From: Stictocephala bisonia
Lineage: Eukaryota; Arthropoda; Insecta; Hemiptera; Membracidae
Assembly: GCA_035578905.1 (NCBI GenBank)
Contig: JAQJVL010001201.1
Coordinates: 1 to 64,000, forward strand
Direction: 5' to 3'
Length of the DNA: 64,000 bases
The translations under genes and the position numbers were made by a program. Of this stretch, positions 58,195 through 64,000 are shown in pieces. Below the pieces are notes generated by a model that worked only from the letters and a program-made list of their open reading frames with translations, ran no database searches and had not been told where the DNA came from. Within the stretch, counting starts at the first letter, position 1, and every line of letters begins with the position of its first letter.

Positions 58195-59840
58195 AATGAT
58201 TTTTATTGTTTTTTACAAAAAAAGTAATATAACATTGGACTTAACAAAAGTTTAACAAAATATAACTTATTTATAAAAGGCATTCAGAAAAATAACTTAA
58301 AATTAAAATATTGTATTGTAAATTGGAACATGGATACAATATTTTGTCCTCAGGGAAAGAGCCTACATGGGCAAACGCCTGTGCGTAGGCTCGAGTTTGT
58401 AAAAACTAATATTCCATTGAGAGGTGAAAGAGAAATTAACCAAACATATTCGTTATTAATGCAGAAATTTAAAATTAATTGTATAATTATTATTATGGCC
58501 AATCAGTACTGTAGCAGCAATGCAGTGAATTGTTGTCTGATACAACATAATGAAGAGAGATAAGGGGAGGACAAGGGTCACTCAGGCGGCCCACCCATAA
58601 CTATTACCCATGATAACGTCGGCCTCCTCCACATTTAAGCTATTTAGTAGTTATAATTTTTGATTTAAAATTAAGGTAGGTGAGGTAAAATTGTTTTGAT
58701 TAATTTTATTATGACTACTTCTATATAAAATCTGTGAAACGTAAAATGCATTAGTAACTGAAAATGACTTAACCAGTTGGACCGGAAGAATACCAACATT
58801 TCCAGAGTATTGTGTATTATGTAAATGTGGTGTTAAAGTAAAAATTACATTAAAGTGTATATACTGAACATGTAGATAAGAAGAGTTTTTTTAGAAAGAG
58901 ATATCTTACATTCTTTTCTTACATATGAGAAGCCGTCACAACGTTGTTGGTATTTTAAGGCGAATATGAATGATTATATGAGTGTAGGATGAGTGTGGAT
59001 GAGTGTAGTCTGGTTACTAACTGAGTTCAACTGTTCCTCAGAAAGGGCAATTTATTAATAGCCCGACAGCCAGGGCAACTAAGGGACCTACAGCTTTACA
59101 TAGAATCCGAACCACGTAGTGCTGGTCTGATTTTCAGCTAGTTGACAAGTCTGATACTCAGTTATCTCCCCCCACACAACATCCGCACAATGACTACCAC
59201 CCAACATGGACACTCCAGACTTCTCTAGTAGTGTCCACGCCGATAGCAACCATCAAGCGGACGCCATGCCGGTATTAAGAGAACCGAGCATGGAACCTAT
59301 CGCCTACAATCTCCCAAACACTTTGTCCCCAAGTAGCTGTTACAGCACTGCGCCACCAGTGCCGACCATGGGGATACCTAATGGATAGTATGGATGTTTC
59401 CTGAAACAGAGTTTCAGTTGGGTATCTTCTACAAGATCCAGCTTTTAATATTGATTTTGGATCTATGTTGATAGGCTGAAGAACCGTTTTGTATGCAGCA
59501 CCACATGAGATAATTCCAAAAGATAGCAATGATTGTACATATGCATAATAAGCGGATTTGATTTCTTTTTCAGTTAAGATACCACTGATGTTTCTAAATA
59601 CATACACATATTTACAAATTTGTTGTTTCATATAATCTACATGATGTACCCATTTCATACGATAGTCAAAAATGATCTCCAAATATTTGTATCTTCCTAC
59701 ATTCTCAATTTCTTTACAAGAAAACACGTATTGGAATTTAAATCATCACAGTCGTGAATTATTAAATTTTGCAAAGGATAATCAGTCATAGAATTTACTG
59801 ATGACTTAATATACTTCGAAAATTAAGTGAAAATCAATAT
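58195..59840 (-). pseudogene. LINE ORF2 C-terminus and 3' UTR, interrupted by a SINE
   Basis: The minus strand reads FSCKEIENVGRYKYLEIIFD, RMKWVHHVDYMKQQI, YVFRNISGILTEKEIKSAYY and LLSFGIISCGAAY (59730-59470), then LFQETSILSIRY up to the SINE at 59366. After the SINE it continues LHNTQYSGNVGILPVQLVKS and SFSVTNAFYVSQILYRSSHN. The 3' UTR has GCCTACGCACAGGCGTTTGC-CCATGTAGGC (58366-58390) and a tail (CATTT)n at about 58195. The protein layout is that of Jockey/CR1-like ORF2. Nonsense changes near the end. Confidence 0.7.
58905..59366 (-). mobile_element. SINE family A within a LINE
   Basis: Near full-length minus-strand copy (462 bp), head at 59366 (GTCGGCACTGGTGGCGCAGT), box GTGGTTCGGATTC, tail GTAAGAAAAGAATGTAAG. 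It splits the LINE ORF. Confidence 0.7.
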
Positions 59841-60780
59841 CGAGTTCTACGACCAGGGTCATAACTAGGAGATGGACTTTCTCCTCTGTTTAAAATTTAG
59901 TTTTAGAAAATATCTTAAAAGAAATATTAACAACAACTCTCCGCAGTGAAAGTAGAAAAAAACATTGCTCTTTGTTGATGATTAGAACTTATTGACAGAA
60001 AAACTAAGATGGTATGGTAAAAGATTTAAAATCAATAACTAACTGAGTGCTCTCATATTAGTCATTATAAATATATTTGATACATAATATCCGGTAAAAT
60101 AGAAATAATTTACTACAAATTACTAAAAAATGTTTAGAAATTTAATAATAAAATCGGTTTGGTAATTTCAGGAACACTAGTGAGTCGTGAAAGTTTGACA
60201 AAATGAAGTTATACAGAAAGTTATATAAGACATACTTAGTTTTTATCTTGTTGCTTGCATTTTGTGTTTTTTTTTTTTTATCTGCTTTATCACCATAGAG
60301 GTTAAGTGTTATCCTTTTATTTTAATGATTAAAAGTTTTATTGTAGACAAATTTTGATTTGTTTAATCATGTAAAAATCTATAGCAAAAAAAATTATTAA
60401 TAACTTAAGTTAACTTGAGGCAAATTTACTTTTGACCTTTTCCTGGGGCGTAAGGCATTAGCATAGTGAAAAAAGGCACTCCCAATGAATTCAAAATCAA
60501 GCAGAATGTCCGCTTATTTCGACTTGACAATTTAAAAATCTGGAAATTTATTTGCCTTTAAGTTACTGCCTCTTGAGAATTGAAGCATATTAATTATTTA
60601 TTTTTAACAAGACCTTTACACAGTCATTTACGTAATCCATTTCAAATTACAAATTCTCATTTAATTTAATAAGCTAAGCAAACATTGAGCACGAATTAAT
60701 TACTTTTAGAACATTCCTAAAATTAGTTACATACTAGATTCAAATTACATAAATTTAAAGATTTAATCCCGAGAAAACTA
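59841..60780. other. AT-rich, nothing recognised
   Basis: May include the worn 5' part of the LINE that follows, but no endonuclease motif is legible. Confidence 0.3.
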
Positions 60781-60818
60781 CCATTTACAAGGTACACAAG
60801 TTAATTATTATTTGAAAA

Positions 60819-62648
60819 GTGTATGATAAAATATTTACATCAGAGGATCAATCCATTCCTCGGGCAGACAAAGAAATTGGAAATAATTGCAAAGATTATG
60901 AACTAGGATGCAAAGATAGGGTAATTAGTGACCCGTATGAAGTTGCTAATGAACTAAATAATTTCTTTTCATGTGCAGCGGAAAAGCTAATTGAACATGT
61001 AGTTAAACCACCAAATGTTAACACTCAATATTACAGAAACCTTTTTTATGAACCTGTTAGTATTAAATCAATGTTTTTGAGACCAGCTACTCTTGATGAT
61101 TTATCTAAAGCTGTAGAATCATTAAAAAATAAAACATCATCTGGTATTGATGGTATAAGTTCCACGATAATAAAACAAATATATAATAAAATTAGTAATG
61201 TTTTACTTCATATTATTAATAAAAGTTTCGAATCAGGTATATTCCCAGAACAAATTAAGTTTGCTGTTGTTGTTCCGATTCATAAAAAGGGGTCAACAAT
61301 GGAATGCAATAATTATAGGCCAATTAGTCTGTTATCATCTTTCTCAAAGATTTTTGAAAAGGTAATGAAACAAAAATTATTAAATTTTTTGAAAATAAAG
61401 GTTTTTTTTAGCAAAAATCAATATGGTTTCAGAATAGGACCAAACACAGAACAGGCTCTTGTTGAGTTTAACAGTAAAGTAACTAATGGAATTAATGATG
61501 GATATAAAGTAAGTGGACTTTTTTTGGACATAACAAAGGCTTGTGATACTGTTGACCATGACATTTTATTAGAAAAATTACATAATGCTGGAGTGAGGAG
61601 AGTAGTCTTGAGATGGTTTGATAGTTACTTGAGGGGCAGAAGGCAGTGTGTAAAAATTAATGGGGTATTGAGTGATTCAGTTGAAATGAAATATGGTGTA
61701 CCACAGGGATCTGTGCTCGGTCCAGTCTTATTCCTAGTCTATATCAATGATTTATGTAACGCGAGGCTGTACGGGAAGATAACATCGTTCGCGGATGTTA
61801 CTGCATTATGCTATCATGGAAATTCATTAACGGAAATAGAACATAACATGAATCTTGATCTTCAGGCAATTCAATGGTGGTTCACCAAAAACAATATGAT
61901 ATTAAGTACAAATAAAACAAAGTTCATTATTTTTAGTCTTAGAGGGGAAGCACTATTTGAAAACAAAATTATTTATAAGTGCATTGAATGCGTTTGTAAA
62001 AATGATTATTGCCGAACAAAACGTAATGAAATTCTTCAAGAAAATTTTATAAAATATTTAGGGGTTACTTTGGATAGTAATATTAACTGGAAGCAACATT
62101 TAAATGAGCTGAGGAAAAAAATAAATAACATAATTAGAATATTTTACTTCCTTAAAAACATGTGTAATAGCAGTGTTCTGAGAACCTTGTATCATTCTTT
62201 AGTTCACAGTAGGTTGGAGTATGGAAACGTATGCTGGGGTGGAACGTACTATTCAAACTTAAAATCACTCATTACAATACAAAAACAGTATGTGAGGCTG
62301 ATAGCAAAAAAACCAAGACGTGAACCATCCTTTCCACTGTTCTCCTCTTTCAGAATTCTTCCACTTAGACATTTATATGTGTATAAGGTGTTGAAAATAT
62401 TTTTTATCAGAAGCAAAGGCAGCAGTGGAAGTAATGTTTACAGATCAAAATTAAGAAAAAATGAAGCTATTTATGTTCCAAGACCGGTAAGCACATTTTA
62501 TAAAAAATCTTTTAACTATTTAGCACCATATTTATTCAATATGATACCTGCAGAATTAAGAAAGATAGAGAATGTTCATATGTTTGGAAATAAAATTAAG
62601 AAATGGTTACACACAAATTTTACAGTAGAAAATTATCTAAATACGTAA
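60819..62648 (+). CDS. LINE reverse transcriptase ORF, 5'-truncated, active site altered
   Basis: 609 codons open to TAA; the first codon is GTG and no ATG start fits, so this is the remainder of an ORF2 that has lost its endonuclease. RT blocks: NNYRPISLLSSFSKIFEKVM (about 164-183), KNQYGFRIG (199-207), LFLDITKACDTVDH (motif A, D237), YGVPQGSVLGPVLF (motif B, 292-305), then SFADVTALC at motif C (323-331), where the second Asp of the expected FADD is Val. The C-terminal KYLGVTLDSNINWKQHL and HSRLEYGNVCWGG follow, then RILPLRHLYVYKVLKIF. Jockey/CR1-like, target-primed retrotransposition (family knowledge). The open frame suggests a fairly young copy, but loss of the catalytic Asp should inactivate it. 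Confidence 0.85.
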   Translation: MYDKIFTSEDQSIPRADKEIGNNCKDYELGCKDRVISDPYEVANELNNFFSCAAEKLIEHVVKPPNVNTQYYRNLFYEPVSIKSMFLRPATLDDLSKAVESLKNKTSSGIDGISSTIIKQIYNKISNVLLHIINKSFESGIFPEQIKFAVVVPIHKKGSTMECNNYRPISLLSSFSKIFEKVMKQKLLNFLKIKVFFSKNQYGFRIGPNTEQALVEFNSKVTNGINDGYKVSGLFLDITKACDTVDHDILLEKLHNAGVRRVVLRWFDSYLRGRRQCVKINGVLSDSVEMKYGVPQGSVLGPVLFLVYINDLCNARLYGKITSFADVTALCYHGNSLTEIEHNMNLDLQAIQWWFTKNNMILSTNKTKFIIFSLRGEALFENKIIYKCIECVCKNDYCRTKRNEILQENFIKYLGVTLDSNINWKQHLNELRKKINNIIRIFYFLKNMCNSSVLRTLYHSLVHSRLEYGNVCWGGTYYSNLKSLITIQKQYVRLIAKKPRREPSFPLFSSFRILPLRHLYVYKVLKIFFIRSKGSSGSNVYRSKLRKNEAIYVPRPVSTFYKKSFNYLAPYLFNMIPAELRKIENVHMFGNKIKKWLHTNFTVENYLNT

Positions 62649-63412
62649 ATAATTCACATTTAAATGATTCATACATTCACATTTGTATACCATTTTGAAA
62701 ATATATTGAAACATTAGATAACTCTTAGCAATTTTTTAAGGTAAAATGCCATAGTACAGTTTTCATTCAATATAAAGGCTCTAAAATAAATATTGATATG
62801 TATTTTATACAAACAAAATATATTTTCTGATGTACAGTTTGGAGCATTATAAATTAAATCTTATTGTAAAATTATTATTTATGTGTCATTGTTAGGTCAA
62901 CAGCATTAACAAAATTTCAATATTAAGAGTTCCTCCACACAGGCTTAGCCTTGGAGGTTTACATTTTTATTTTCTCAGCAGAAGTTTTTTCTTTTTAGTT
63001 TCTTTTTCAATATTCTAGGTCAGACTTGGTATTGTATATTTATGTGTGTGTATAAGACGGATTTAATTGTTTGTTCTGTACTTGACTGTATGTGATTTGT
63101 TGTTAATTATTGTAATTGTTACTTATATTATGTTTTTGTGGTGGAAGATATATATAATATATATAACTTTGTGGTGGATATTGTGGATATAAACATATAT
63201 TGTGGTGGATAAATATATATATATAATATTTGTGGTGGAAGCTATATATATATATATAACAAAAATAATTAAAACAGACTACAATTAGTTCAAAGTGGAT
63301 TACTGTTATGTAAAGGAACTCTCTAACAAATGAACAAAAATGATAAAAAACATATGTAATTTTTGAGATGAATAAAAATATTATTATTATTATTATTATA
63401 TATTATTATTAA
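62649..63412 (+). mobile_element. 3' UTR and tail of the LINE
   Basis: Contains the stem-loop GAGTTCCTCCACACAGGCTT-AGCCTTGGAGGTT (about 62929-62961), which matches the hairpin in the copy at 23945-24855. A minisatellite-like TTGTGGTGGA + (TA)n stretch lies at 63136-63260. It ends ATGAATAAAAATA(TTA)n at 63368-63412. Confidence 0.55.
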
Positions 63413-63448
63413 TTTCAAAAATTAAATTACATTACATAACTAATTAAA

Positions 63449-64000
63449 TTACAAATTATTAAAATTGCTCAGGTAAGATTCAAAGAATTTTATTACTGAC
63501 TGGTTCAGCCCACAGTGCTTTAATTTTAAATAGATGTCATTGTGATCAACACAATCAAAGGATCTGCTCAAGTCACACAAGATGGCCTGAGCAAAGGCTT
63601 TGTTCTTGAAAGCATTAAGAACACATTTAACAAGGCTTTCTATTGCATCAACAGTACTTTTTCCTGACCTAAAACCATATTGCGATGTGCTCAGAAAACC
63701 ATCAGATTCCAAAAAGTCACTCAACTGATCATAAGCTACCAGTTCAATTATTTTTGATAGAATAGGTATTATAGAGACTGGTCGATAGCTTTGTGGATTA
63801 CTCCTAGGGCCTTTCTTATAAATTGGAGGATATTCGAGACATTTTAAGTTCCTTAGGAAATACACCTTCACTCAGACACTTATTTATACATACTGTCAGT
63901 GGTTCTACAAAGGAGCTAACAATACATTTTAACAAGTTAATTGACATACCATATAGATATCACAGCTGTAAGAGTTACTTAATCTTTTACTTGCATCCAG
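63449..64000 (-). pseudogene. LINE reverse transcriptase N-terminal part, running off the window
   Basis: The minus strand reads IYKKGPRSNPQSYRPVSIIP, LSKIIELVAYDQLSDFLESD, STSQYGFRSGKSTVDAIESL and ILCDLSRSFDCVDHNDIYLK (motif A, D kept), ending SYLSNFNN and a stop at 63449. Upstream, frames in 63870-64000 give CLSEGVFPKELKMSRI-like sequence with a frameshift. Truncated before motif B. A different LINE family from the plus-strand neighbour. Confidence 0.8.

Noticed and set aside
58600..64000. N-terminal SELENBP1 exon
   Set aside because: I looked on the minus strand for the GPGY.TPL.AM and ATVDVDP blocks and saw none; the exon is probably beyond 64000, though a short diverged exon could be missed by eye.

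Overview
The window is eukaryotic: spliced exons with GT-AG introns, AT-rich non-coding sequence and a dense mix of transposable elements. The one host gene recognised is a selenium-binding protein 1 / methanethiol oxidase homologue (SELENBP1 family) on the minus strand. Nine coding exons (55933 down to 5986) join in phase to 424 codons plus a stop and cover everything except about the first 55-60 residues; I did not find the N-terminal exon(s) in 55934-64000. The repeat types (Jockey/CR1-like LINEs, tRNA-derived SINEs, piggyBac, pogo/Tigger, Helitron and Penelope-like elements) suggest an arthropod, probably an insect; a hemipteran is a guess.

Layout. 1-5985 (downstream of the gene): a Penelope-like endonuclease remnant and a palindromic MITE split by a TA-targeting transposon. 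6056-11965 (last intron): a piggyBac-type MITE. 12089-19206: LINE fragments, a possible Harbinger-like MITE and a broken pogo-type transposase. 19353-26216: a 52-bp minisatellite interrupted by a LINE, and two further LINE copies. 27599-38218: LINE pieces, a second piggyBac-type MITE and a second Penelope-like remnant. 38385-42433: a non-autonomous Helitron carrying a 187-bp tandem array, directly followed by a second Helitron-like 5' end interrupted by a SINE. 42575-52716: a truncated LINE with a 13-bp target duplication, then an approximately 8-kb DNA transposon with approximately 690-bp terminal inverted repeats, itself invaded by an apparently intact Tigger element, a SINE, a LINE end and a second LINE end. 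52877-64000: SINE and LINE copies, including one long but catalytically altered reverse transcriptase.

No operon logic applies. The mobile elements sit in the introns and flanks of one conserved metabolic gene. The points most worth follow-up are: a 57-bp in-frame duplication of an exon end together with its 5' splice site; the nested long-inverted-repeat transposon whose transposase family I recognise by motif but cannot name; and the tandem Helitron pair with an internal satellite-like array. All homology statements come from motif recognition by eye; no search was run.
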